From: Acidobacteriota bacterium
GTDB taxonomy: Bacteria; Acidobacteriota; Polarisedimenticolia; JAPUIV01
Assembly (NCBI GenBank): GCA_027296665.1
Contig: JAPUIV010000055.1
Location: 1 to 5,947, forward strand
Reading direction: 5' to 3'
DNA: 5,947 nt
The notes under the pieces are model-generated. The model ran no database searches, was not told the origin of the DNA, and worked only from the letters and a program-made list of their open reading frames with translations. The translations under genes were made by a program, and so were the position numbers. Below are positions 1 through 5,947 of the stretch, one piece after another. Position 1 is the first letter of the stretch, and each line of letters opens with the position of its first letter.

Positions 1-290
1 TTACTCGGCATCCAGAAAGCACTGCTCACGCGTTGGTCGCCCCGAGCGACCGGGCGGAAGCGCCGGGGACCAGCCCCGGCTTGCGGGCCGCCGGGAGTCG
101 CCCGCGCCTGGGGACCGGGACATAGGAAGCGTTCCTCGACGGGCGCGGGAGGCGGCTTGCCAGCCGTGGACGGGCCGGCGATGGAGCAGGAAGCGAAGGG
201 CGAGCAAAACGTGAGCAAGAAACGCTCCTCGACGGGCGCGGGAGGCGGACCGCCAGCGTGACCGCGCGATTCCGATTCAAGAATTTCCAT
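1..290. other. GC-rich stretch with no convincing gene
   Basis: I see no supportable gene here. Short open frames exist on the minus strand, but their translations are Arg/Pro/Ser-rich, have no recognisable domain, and one of them runs into the 3' end of the neighbouring gene in another frame. What can be seen is structure. There are three short perfect inverted repeats: 35-40 with 46-51 (6 bp, 5-base loop), 62-68 with 74-80 (7 bp, 5-base loop) and 83-88 with 100-105 (6 bp, 11-base loop). An imperfect direct repeat covers 127-164 and 220-257. None of the hairpins is followed by a T run, so none is a standard intrinsic terminator. The stretch may be an intergenic repeat region or the tail of something beyond the window edge. 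Confidence 0.5.
127..257. repeat. Imperfect direct repeat, two copies, 93-base offset
   Basis: Copy 1 is 127-164 and copy 2 is 220-257. They match at 33 of 38 positions, including an exact 23-base core (133-155 and 226-248). The differences are at 129, 132 and 156-158 of copy 1. Both copies can fold just after the core, but with different pairs: CGGCT (153-157) with AGCCG (162-166) in copy 1, and GGCGG (244-248) with CCGCC (250-254) in copy 2. Between the copies, GAGCAAAACG (202-211) and GAGCAAGAAACG (213-224) are a second, short near-duplication. The origin is unknown. A degenerate repeat family is the simplest reading. Confidence 0.6.
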
Positions 291-917
291 TCAGGGTTCC
301 CCCGGCAGGACGATTCCAGAGGCCCGTTTCGCGGGACCGACAGGCTTTTCGAATCCCATATCGTGGCCGGCAAGGTGGAGCAGGTCGATGTAATCCCGAT
401 CCCCTCCTTCGCATTTCGACACCGAATTCAAGAACCGGATCAGTTGATCGGCTGCCTCCCGGATCTCATCCCGCCGTCCCGGAGAATCGTCTCCGGCGAA
501 TTTCTTTACCTCATCCACCAGGTGGCGCCCCAGCAACCCGGGAAAATTCTCCACGGTCGCCAGGGAGCTCATGGAACGCCGGAGGAATGTAACGGCTTCC
601 ATAATCTCACCGTCGTCCCCCTTTCCCGCCTTCGCCGCGCCCAGATAGAGGATCCTCTCGATCTCGAACAGGTCGCGGACCAGAGAATCCTTTCCCGCTC
701 GAAGGTATCCGGCATATCGCCCGGTGAACTTCTCCCGGACCTGGGGGGCGGCACGCTGCCTACGATAGGATTCACCGGTGTGCAGGTAGGGACAATCGGC
801 CGGGCAAGGGAAAACGGTCCGGCGGTTCTCCCCACAGCAGGCAGTACAGATCATCCCGGACAGGTGGGGGCATTTCCGTTTCCCTTTTCGGTCACGGCAG
901 TGCGCGCATTTCACCAC
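291..917 (-). CDS. Small Cys-rich (zinc-finger-like) protein of unknown function
   Basis: The predicted protein has 208 residues. Its first 46 residues hold eight cysteines: C4-x2-C7, C16, C24-x2-C27-C28 and C38-x3-C42, with nearby H18 and H46. This is enough for one or two structural zinc sites. The remainder (about 55-208) has no Cys cluster apart from C169, no signal peptide and no membrane segment, and it looks helical and charged. I recognise the general CxxC...CPxDCxYL type of N-terminus as one found in uncharacterised bacterial proteins, but I cannot name a function. The start is the first of two adjacent GTG codons (917-915); GAGGG lies 6 bases upstream. The second GTG (914-912) is also possible. 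The stop is TGA. The gene lies 61 bases downstream of tRNA-Cys on the same strand and may be read through from that promoter. The gene itself is well supported; the function is open. Confidence 0.8.
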   Translation of the reverse strand: MVKCAHCRDRKGKRKCPHLSGMICTACCGENRRTVFPCPADCPYLHTGESYRRQRAAPQVREKFTGRYAGYLRAGKDSLVRDLFEIERILYLGAAKAGKGDDGEIMEAVTFLRRSMSSLATVENFPGLLGRHLVDEVKKFAGDDSPGRRDEIREAADQLIRFLNSVSKCEGGDRDYIDLLHLAGHDMGFEKPVGPAKRASGIVLPGEP

Positions 918-978
918 GGCAATCCCTCGAGTGTCCGGTAAGGTCTGGGAAGAGGCGTCAAAGGATCCGCTGTCAACC

Positions 979-1052
<74 letters not shown>

Positions 1053-1063
1053 GGATCCACGAA

Positions 1064-1079
1064 AAACTCGTGCGAGTTT
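1064..1079. repeat. Palindrome between the tRNA-Cys promoter and tRNA
   Basis: AAACTCG (1064-1070) and CGAGTTT (1073-1079) are perfect inverted copies around a 2-base centre. As RNA this would be a 6-bp stem with a 4-base loop. It sits where transcription of tRNA-Cys should start (about 1077) and reaches into the short 5' leader, so it could be an operator or a leader hairpin for RNase P processing. On the minus strand it is followed by two more T residues only, so I do not call it a terminator. Confidence 0.4.
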
Positions 1080-1083
1080 CCAT

Positions 1084-1112
1084 ATTCTATCGAAGGTCCG
1101 CCAGGGGGTCAA
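1084..1112 (-). promoter_or_regulatory. Sigma-70-type promoter of tRNA-Cys
   Basis: On the minus strand the -35 box is TTGACC (1112-1107) and the -10 box is TAGAAT (1089-1084), each 5 of 6 against consensus, with an ideal 17-base spacer. The predicted start is near 1077, about 25 bases before the mature tRNA end at 1052. Confidence 0.75.
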
Positions 1113-1148
1113 TTCCATAGCCTTTCCCCAGGGACAAGGGCATTAGAA

Positions 1149-1176
1149 TTGACTTCGAGCCGCGGGGACGTAGAAT
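1149..1176 (+). promoter_or_regulatory. Sigma-70-type promoter of the PilZ gene
   Basis: The -35 box is TTGACT (1149-1154) and the -10 box is TAGAAT (1171-1176), 5 of 6 each, with a 16-base spacer. The predicted start is near 1183, which leaves a leader of only about 12 bases containing the ribosome binding site (GGGAG, 1184-1188). It is divergent from the tRNA-Cys promoter; the two -35 boxes are 36 bases apart. Confidence 0.7.
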
Positions 1177-1194
1177 TGGGAGCGGGAGTGATTC

Positions 1195-1551
1195 GTGGAA
1201 AGCGACTGGACACAAAAACGGAAATATATGCGGGTTGAATGCCAGGTTCCCATCGAGGTGATCGAACCGGTCCGGACCAGAATGGAGACCCTCAACCTGA
1301 GCCTCGGAGGGGCTTTCTGCGATTCTCCCGTCAGCATGTCCAGCGGACTCCAGCTTACATGCATCATCCGCGCCAGGGGTTACAAGATGGTCCGGCAAGA
1401 CCTGCAGGTGAGCGCCCTGATCCGCCGTTCCAAGCAAAAGGGAAACGGCGAGTCAGGCCATATGGTCGCAATCCAGTTCGTCGAAGTCCCGGTCATCGCC
1501 CAATCCACCCTCAAGACATTCCTCGAAACCCTGACGGGAATCAATTTATGA
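1195..1551 (+). CDS. PilZ-domain protein, probable c-di-GMP receptor
   Basis: This 118-residue protein is essentially one PilZ domain. PilZ domains bind cyclic di-GMP and pass the signal to motility, adhesion or exopolysaccharide machinery. Both hallmark motifs are visible: RxxxR at R9 and R13, and the N/D-x-S-x-x-G motif at N34, S36 and G39 (sequence NLSLGG). A beta-strand with the usual hydrophobic pattern near the end of the fold is seen at MVAIQF (90-95). There is no transmembrane segment and no attached output domain, so it would act through a partner protein. The start is GTG at 1195, chosen because GGGAG lies 6 bases upstream and RxxxR follows closely. It is the only plus-strand gene, has its own promoter, and converges on kbl with 17 bases between the stops. 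The target pathway cannot be read from the neighbours. Confidence 0.88.
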   Translation: MESDWTQKRKYMRVECQVPIEVIEPVRTRMETLNLSLGGAFCDSPVSMSSGLQLTCIIRARGYKMVRQDLQVSALIRRSKQKGNGESGHMVAIQFVEVPVIAQSTLKTFLETLTGINL

Positions 1552-1568
1552 CGGCGGGCGGGAGGTCC

Positions 1569-2789
1569 CTAGATCACCTTGAGCTGCCTTCCAACCTTCT
1601 GGAATGCCTCGAGGGCCTGATCCAGGTCTTCCCGGGAATGGGCCGCCGATAGTTGGCATCGGATCCTGGCCTGCCCCTTCGGCACCACGGGATACCCGAA
1701 CCCGGTAACGAAGATTCCCTGATCGAGCAGCATCTGGCTCATCCGTATCGCCTTGGCGGTTTCGCCGAGAATGATCGGAACGATCGGGGTGATACCCGGG
1801 ACCGGGCGAAAACCGGAAGCGATCAATTGTTCGCGGAAATAGACGGTATTCTCACGGAGCCGGCCGACCCGTTCGGGATGGCGCTCGAGAAACTCGATCG
1901 CCGCGAGGGAGCTGCAGGCCACGGTGGGGGGCAAGGCATTGGAAAACAGTTGCGGGCGTGATCGCTGGGCCAGGTAATCGCAAATCGGGGCCGGGCCGGC
2001 GGTGAATCCACCGGCGGCGCCCCCCAACGCCATCCCCAGGGAGCTGGTGAAGACATCCACCTCCCCATGAAGCCCGAAATGTTCCGGGGTCCCCCTGCCG
2101 GTCGCGCCGAGTACTCCGGTCCCATGCGAATCGTCCAGGGCCAGAACCGCATCGTATTTCCTGGCCAGTTCAATGAGATCGGGAAGGCGGGCGACGTCCC
2201 CCTCCATACTGAAGACCCCGTCGGAAATGATGAAACGGCTGCGCGCCTCCCTCGACTCCCGCAATACCTGTTCCAACGATTTCATGTCGCTGTGGGAATA
2301 GACTCGTCGCCGGGTCTTGGCCAGGCGACACCCGTCGATGATGCTCGCATGGTTCATCTCATCACTGATCAGGACATCTTCCTCGCCGAGGAATGTGGCC
2401 ATGAGCCCCGTATTGGCGTTCCAGCAAGAGACATAGGTCAGGGCCGAATCCACCCCGAGGAAGGAGGCGATCTTCTCCTCCAGCTGCCGATGAACGCTGA
2501 AAGAGCCGCATATGAAACGAACGGAAGCGGTTCCCGCCCCGAATCGTTCCAGCCCCGCTCTTCCCGCTTCGACGATCTCGTTTTCGTTGCACAGGCCGAG
2601 ATAGTTGTTGGAGGAGAGGATCAGGACATCCCCCCGGCCTTCCATTTTGACGTGGACTTCCTGGGGAGAGTCAATGTAATTCAGGATCTTGTAGGTGCCA
2701 TCTTCCTTGAGCGAGTCGATCTCGGCCTGAATTCGCCGGAGGAAGCTGGATCCACCCTTGTTTCCGGGTCTTTCCGGTTCATGGTTCAC
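1569..2789 (-). CDS. kbl: Glycine C-acetyltransferase (2-amino-3-ketobutyrate CoA ligase), PLP lysine replaced by Met
   Basis: Kbl normally converts 2-amino-3-ketobutyrate and CoA to glycine and acetyl-CoA, the second step of threonine breakdown after threonine dehydrogenase, in the cytoplasm. The 406-residue length fits the family (E. coli, 398). Kbl-specific signatures are clear: ASVRFICG (88-95), NHASIIDG (146-153), DDSHGTG (219-225, D219 being the expected PLP-ring aspartate), QRSRPQLFSNAL (275-286) and YPVVPKGQARIR (366-377). The oddity is at the PLP lysine motif, which reads SLGMALGG (250-257). The Schiff-base lysine position is Met253 (codon ATG, 2033-2031), one base from AAG. Unless this is a sequence error, normal catalysis should be lost. 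The start is GTG at 2789, with GGAGG 5 bases upstream. A longer in-frame version would run into the tRNA-Gly gene and is rejected. No threonine dehydrogenase gene is in the window. The gene follows tRNA-Gly on the same strand. Confidence 0.92.
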   Translation of the reverse strand: MNHEPERPGNKGGSSFLRRIQAEIDSLKEDGTYKILNYIDSPQEVHVKMEGRGDVLILSSNNYLGLCNENEIVEAGRAGLERFGAGTASVRFICGSFSVHRQLEEKIASFLGVDSALTYVSCWNANTGLMATFLGEEDVLISDEMNHASIIDGCRLAKTRRRVYSHSDMKSLEQVLRESREARSRFIISDGVFSMEGDVARLPDLIELARKYDAVLALDDSHGTGVLGATGRGTPEHFGLHGEVDVFTSSLGMALGGAAGGFTAGPAPICDYLAQRSRPQLFSNALPPTVACSSLAAIEFLERHPERVGRLRENTVYFREQLIASGFRPVPGITPIVPIILGETAKAIRMSQMLLDQGIFVTGFGYPVVPKGQARIRCQLSAAHSREDLDQALEAFQKVGRQLKVI

Positions 2790-2855
2790 GGTCACCTCCA
2801 AGGCAACGCCGGACCCAGACCGGCCGGAAAGAGGCAGGGGACTGAAGGAAAATAT

Positions 2856-2930
<75 letters not shown>

Positions 2931-2941
2931 GTCTTCCCTTT

Positions 2942-2971
2942 TATATAACAGCAACAAGCTTGTCCTGTCAA
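2942..2971 (-). promoter_or_regulatory. Sigma-70-type promoter of tRNA-Gly, with palindrome in spacer
   Basis: On the minus strand a perfect -35 box TTGACA (2971-2966) is followed after 18 bases by TATATA (2947-2942) as the -10 box. An overlapping TATAAA two bases further downstream is an alternative. Transcription would start near 2935, just ahead of the tRNA at 2930. The spacer contains a perfect 10-base palindrome, ACAAGCTTGT (2954-2963), which could be an operator or chance. The -35 box directly follows the yraN stop codon. Confidence 0.7.
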
Positions 2972-2972
2972 T

Positions 2973-3341
2973 TCAGGTTCCCACCGAAACAGCGTCCCGG
3001 AACAGGCGGATCTGTTCCCGTTCTCCGGGTATCAGAACCACGGCCACCACGTCGAACCGGCAAGATCGATCTTCCCAGCGCCTTTTCTGCAGGTAGGCGC
3101 TGGCGAGCCGGATCAGGCGCCGCTGTTTGCGCTGATCCACAGCCTCCTCGGGACTCCCGAACAAAGGCCCGGTCCGAGTCTTTACCTCGACAAATACAAG
3201 ATCTCCTCCTTCATCCGCGATCAGGTCGATCTCGCCAAACCGGGTCCGGAACCGCCGCTCCAGGATGTGGTAGCCGTTTTTCTCGAGATGCCGGAGGGCA
3301 ATCTCTTCTCCCCGTTTTCCTGTGGAGATCCGATCGTCCAT
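2973..3341 (-). CDS. yraN: YraN/UPF0102 family endonuclease-like protein
   Basis: This is a complete 122-residue member of the small YraN family, which has a restriction-endonuclease-like (PD-(D/E)xK, Holliday-resolvase-related) fold and no firmly settled cellular role. Visible family marks are GKRGEEIA (8-15), FGEIDLIA (35-42) and LVFVEVKTR (48-56). The likely metal-binding and catalytic residues are D39, E52 and K54, arranged D-x12-E-x-K as in this nuclease superfamily, so the site looks intact. The start is ATG at 3341, 6 bases after the TAG stop of the upstream aminotransferase, with only a weak Shine-Dalgarno-like TAGG made partly from that stop. Translation is therefore probably coupled. 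The gene ends immediately before the tRNA-Gly promoter. Confidence 0.92.
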   Translation of the reverse strand: MDDRISTGKRGEEIALRHLEKNGYHILERRFRTRFGEIDLIADEGGDLVFVEVKTRTGPLFGSPEEAVDQRKQRRLIRLASAYLQKRRWEDRSCRFDVVAVVLIPGEREQIRLFRDAVSVGT

Positions 3342-3347
3342 TCCTGC

Positions 3348-4679
3348 CTATCCCGCCACCGCCTCTTCGAGGCTCGAGGAAAAAATATCCAGAGCAACGT
3401 CCACCTGTTCGGAATCGATCATCAGGGGAGGAGAAAACCTGACGGTGTTGTCGCCGCAGCCAAGCAGGAGCAAGCCCTTGCCAAAGGCGGTCTCCACCAC
3501 CCGATCGCGCAACTCCGGGAACTTCTTCCCGTCTTCCGGATGCACCATCTCGGCGCCGATCATCAATCCAAGCCCCCGGACATCGCCGATGACGGGAAAC
3601 TTCTTCTGGATTTCCCCCAGACGGGACTTCAGGCGCTCCCCCTGGGTCCGGCAATTCTCCATGTATCCATTCTGCAGCAATCGGATGGTCGCCAGGGCGG
3701 CAACGCAGGAGATCGGATTGCCGCCGAAGGTGCTTGCATGGGCCCCCGGAGGCCAGTCCATTATCTCCTTCCGGGCGATCATGAGCCCCAATGGCATTCC
3801 CGAAGCGACCCCCTTGGCGACAGTGATGATATCGGGCTCGATACCGAAATGCTCTATGGCGAACATCTTCCCGGTCCGTCCCATTCCGGATTGTATCTCG
3901 TCGGCAATCAACAGGATCCCGTGCCGGTCAGCCAGTTCCCGGATTCTTCGCAGGAACTTCTCCGGCGGAACCACGTACCCGCCTTCGCCCTGGACAGGCT
4001 CCACGATGATGGCGGCGACCTCCGAGGGGGGCACTAGGCGGCTGAAATGGAAATCTTCCAGCAGTTGAAAGCATTCGACCTCGCAACTCTCGACCGATCG
4101 GTTCACCGGGCACCGGTAACAGTAGGCGTAGGGGATGTGGTGCACGTTGGATAGGAGCGGGGAGAATCCGGCCCGCTGGACATACTTGCTGGCCGTGAGC
4201 GACAGGGCGCCCATGGTGCGGCCATGAAAGGCGCCGAAAAATGCGACGATATGCTGCCTGCCGGTCTTGTAGCGGGCCAACTTGATGGCGGATTCCACCG
4301 CCTCGGCGCCGGAGTTTCCGAAATAAACCCGTACATCCCCACTGATGGGAACGATTTCCGCCATCTTCTCCGCGAGGAGAACCTGCGGGCGGTAATAAAA
4401 ATCGGTCCCCGAAATATGGATCAGGGCTCCCGCCTGCTCCCGGATCGCGGCCACGACCTCGGGATGGCAATGACCGGTGGAACAGACGGCGATTCCAGCC
4501 GCGAAATCGAGAAACCGATTCCCGTCGGGATCCACCACAACCGCTCCTCTACCTGTATCCGCCACGAGCGGGTAGGAGCGGGTGTAGGACGTGGAGACCT
4601 TATCGGCATCCCGCGCAATCCACGCCTGGGATTTGGGTCCCGGCAGGGAGGTCTGGATTCGTGGCAACTTTTCGTTCAT
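3348..4679 (-). CDS. Class-III PLP aminotransferase (4-aminobutyrate / acetylornithine aminotransferase-like)
   Basis: The 443-residue protein is a fold-type-I, class-III (omega) aminotransferase, moving an amino group from a terminal amine or amino acid to a 2-oxo acid. The active site is complete: GNSGAEA (121-127) for phosphate binding, FHGRT (151-155), the PLP-ring aspartate D260 in LIADEIQSGMGRTG, the Schiff-base lysine K289 in TVAKGVASG, T317 in STFGGNP, and R414 in VRFSPPL for the substrate carboxylate. The N-terminal GPKSQ stretch (14-18) resembles the branch often labelled as GABA or 'acetylornithine-family' aminotransferase. The exact substrate cannot be fixed from sequence. A four-cysteine segment (C187, C190, C199, C203) lies in the loop before the second half of the large domain. 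The start is ATG at 4679 with AGGAG 8 bases upstream. It sits 35 bases downstream of cysS and 6 bases upstream of yraN, so the three are probably one operon. Confidence 0.9.
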   Translation of the reverse strand: MNEKLPRIQTSLPGPKSQAWIARDADKVSTSYTRSYPLVADTGRGAVVVDPDGNRFLDFAAGIAVCSTGHCHPEVVAAIREQAGALIHISGTDFYYRPQVLLAEKMAEIVPISGDVRVYFGNSGAEAVESAIKLARYKTGRQHIVAFFGAFHGRTMGALSLTASKYVQRAGFSPLLSNVHHIPYAYCYRCPVNRSVESCEVECFQLLEDFHFSRLVPPSEVAAIIVEPVQGEGGYVVPPEKFLRRIRELADRHGILLIADEIQSGMGRTGKMFAIEHFGIEPDIITVAKGVASGMPLGLMIARKEIMDWPPGAHASTFGGNPISCVAALATIRLLQNGYMENCRTQGERLKSRLGEIQKKFPVIGDVRGLGLMIGAEMVHPEDGKKFPELRDRVVETAFGKGLLLLGCGDNTVRFSPPLMIDSEQVDVALDIFSSSLEEAVAG

Positions 4680-4714
4680 CTCATGGTCTCCTTTTCACTC
4701 ATGGATTTTACGGG

Positions 4715-5947
4715 TTAACGTTTTCGTTTCCATCGGACACCGCCCTGGGTGTCCTCGATGATGATTCCCTTACCGTCCAATTCCATCCGGATCGCATCGG
4801 CCCGCGCGAAATCACCCTGCCCTCTCGCCCGGGTCCGTTCCTCGATGAGAGAGGCCAATCCCGGCTCCAGGAGTTTCTCTTCCCTGCCCGCCTCGAGGAG
4901 ACCGAACACATCCTGGAACCCGGACAAAAACAACTCGATCTCTTCTTTTTCCTCCATCCCGAGCCGGTTCTGATCGCACGCGGCGTTCCCTTCCCTGACC
5001 ATCTCGAAGACGGCCGCCAGCGCCACCGAGGTATTCAAATCATCATCAAGGGCCGATACGAAGGCATTCCGGATCGATTGGAAGGCCTTCAGGAGGACCG
5101 GATCGCCCCCGGACCCGCAGGCCTTGTCCGAGATCCGGCGGCGGAAATCCCGGAGCCTCTGGAGGTTTCCGGCGGCCCAGTCCAGGCCCTCAAAGGTGAA
5201 GTTCAAAGGTTTTCGGTAATGCTGGGACAGGAGTAAATACCGGATCGCCATTGGGTCCTTCCCCTTCGCCAGGAGATCGCGAAGGGTAAAAAAGTTCCCG
5301 AGTGACTTGGACATCTTCTCGCCTTCCACAAGGAGATGCGCGCAGTGGAGCCAGTACCGGACGAACGGTTTCCCGGTTGACGCTTCGCTCTGCGCGATCT
5401 CATTCTCATGGTGGGGAAAGACGTTGTCGACCCCTCCGGTATGGATGTCGAAGGTTTCCCCCAGGTACCGCATACTCATGGCGGAGCATTCCAGGTGCCA
5501 GCCGGGTCTGCCGCGGCCGATCCCGGTTTCCCAGGCGGGCTCGCCCGGCTTCGCCGCTTTCCACAGGGCGAAATCCCGGACATCCTGCTTGTCATAAGAA
5601 TCCGAATCACCTCGCCCCGTGCTCCGGAGAGCCTCCGGGCGGAGGCGAGTGAGTTTTCCATAGGAAGGGAACTTCGCTATCCGGAAATAGATTGATCCAT
5701 GGCTTTCATAGGTAAAATCTTTTGATTTAAGAGATTGGACGAGGCTCTCCATATCCGGAATATGCTCCGTCGCGCGGGGATAATGATCCGCCTCGTGGAC
5801 CCCCAACCTTTTCATGTCCTCGAAGAATGCCCCTATGAACCGGTCGGTAACTTCGCCAAGGGAAGTTTTTTCGTCAGTAGCCTTCTGGATGGTCTTGTCG
5901 TCCACATCGGTGATATTCATCACCTGGGTGACCCGATACCCCTTGTA
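4715..5947 (-). CDS. cysS: Cysteinyl-tRNA synthetase, 5'-truncated by the window edge
   Basis: CysRS attaches cysteine to tRNA-Cys using ATP. The frame is open to the last base of the window, so the gene continues upstream. The visible part is 410 residues, about the last 85-90% of a usual 460-residue enzyme. The missing part should contain the HIGH motif and the first zinc cysteine. Visible marks, numbered from the window edge, are NITDVDDK (11-18), RPGWHLECSAM (147-157) with zinc ligand C154, FPHHENEIAQS (177-187) with the expected His/Glu zinc ligands, and the ATP-binding KMSKS loop (211-215). A DALR-type helical domain follows, with DDDLNTSVALA (301-311). The C-terminus has ADAIRMELDGKGIIIEDT (383-400) and a basic tail. 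The stop is TAA. I see no break or missing key residue in the visible part. It is probably the upstream member of an operon with the aminotransferase and yraN. Confidence 0.97.
   Translation of the reverse strand, partial: YKGYRVTQVMNITDVDDKTIQKATDEKTSLGEVTDRFIGAFFEDMKRLGVHEADHYPRATEHIPDMESLVQSLKSKDFTYESHGSIYFRIAKFPSYGKLTRLRPEALRSTGRGDSDSYDKQDVRDFALWKAAKPGEPAWETGIGRGRPGWHLECSAMSMRYLGETFDIHTGGVDNVFPHHENEIAQSEASTGKPFVRYWLHCAHLLVEGEKMSKSLGNFFTLRDLLAKGKDPMAIRYLLLSQHYRKPLNFTFEGLDWAAGNLQRLRDFRRRISDKACGSGGDPVLLKAFQSIRNAFVSALDDDLNTSVALAAVFEMVREGNAACDQNRLGMEEKEEIELFLSGFQDVFGLLEAGREEKLLEPGLASLIEERTRARGQGDFARADAIRMELDGKGIIIEDTQGGVRWKRKR

Noticed and set aside
35..105. Hairpins at 35-105 as intrinsic terminators
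   Set aside because: No T run follows any of them on either strand.
1..373. Minus-strand open frames of 68 and 115 codons at the left edge
   Set aside because: Arg/Pro-rich low-complexity translations, no domain, TTG or poorly supported starts, and overlap with the 3' end of the Cys-rich gene in another frame.
258..941. A 227-codon plus-strand open frame
   Set aside because: It lies wholly over the Cys-rich protein gene on the other strand. Its translation shows no domain, while the minus strand gives a clear Cys motif and ribosome site. It is an antisense shadow common in GC-rich DNA.
948..976. A possible promoter for the Cys-rich gene starting with TTGACA (976-971, minus strand)
   Set aside because: The -35 box is perfect, but at 17 bases the -10 position reads TCTTCC, which does not resemble a -10 box.

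Overview
This GC-rich bacterial chromosomal window carries housekeeping and amino-acid-metabolism genes, mostly on the minus strand. Both tRNA genes encode their 3' CCA. The gene mix (a PilZ protein, a Cys-rich CxxC protein, Kbl, YraN, a class-III aminotransferase and CysRS) would suit a deltaproteobacterium-like lineage (Desulfobacterota or Desulfuromonadota type). That placement is an inference from gene content, not a phylogenetic result. No phage, transposon, CRISPR array or toxin-antitoxin module is visible.

Layout in plus-strand coordinates. 1-290: no convincing gene, but a very GC-rich stretch with short hairpins and an imperfect direct repeat at a 93-base offset. 291-917 (-): a small protein with an eight-cysteine N-terminal cluster. 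979-1052 (-): tRNA-Cys(GCA). 1053-1194: a divergent promoter region with two closely matching sigma-70-type promoters, one for tRNA-Cys and one for the next gene. 1195-1551 (+): a small PilZ-domain protein, the only plus-strand gene. 1569-2789 (-): glycine C-acetyltransferase (Kbl). 2856-2930 (-): tRNA-Gly(GCC) with its own promoter. 2973-3341 (-): a YraN/UPF0102 nuclease-like protein. 3348-4679 (-): a class-III PLP aminotransferase. 4715-5947 (-): cysteinyl-tRNA synthetase, cut at its 5' end by the window edge.

On the minus strand the order of transcription is cysS, aminotransferase, yraN, with gaps of only 35 and 6 bases, so these three probably form one operon. The tRNA-Gly promoter starts just after the yraN stop. 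No terminator is evident between tRNA-Gly and kbl, so kbl may be read from that promoter. Likewise the Cys-rich protein gene may be read through from tRNA-Cys. pilZ and kbl converge with 17 bases between their stop codons.

The most striking observation is in Kbl. The overall family signature is very well preserved, but the position of the lysine that forms the PLP Schiff base is a methionine (codon ATG instead of AAG, a one-base difference). This could be an assembly or sequencing error, a fresh inactivating mutation, or real repurposing. I do not see a clearly new multi-gene system. The other items worth checking are the Cys-rich protein, the matched divergent promoters and the GC-rich repeat region at the left edge.
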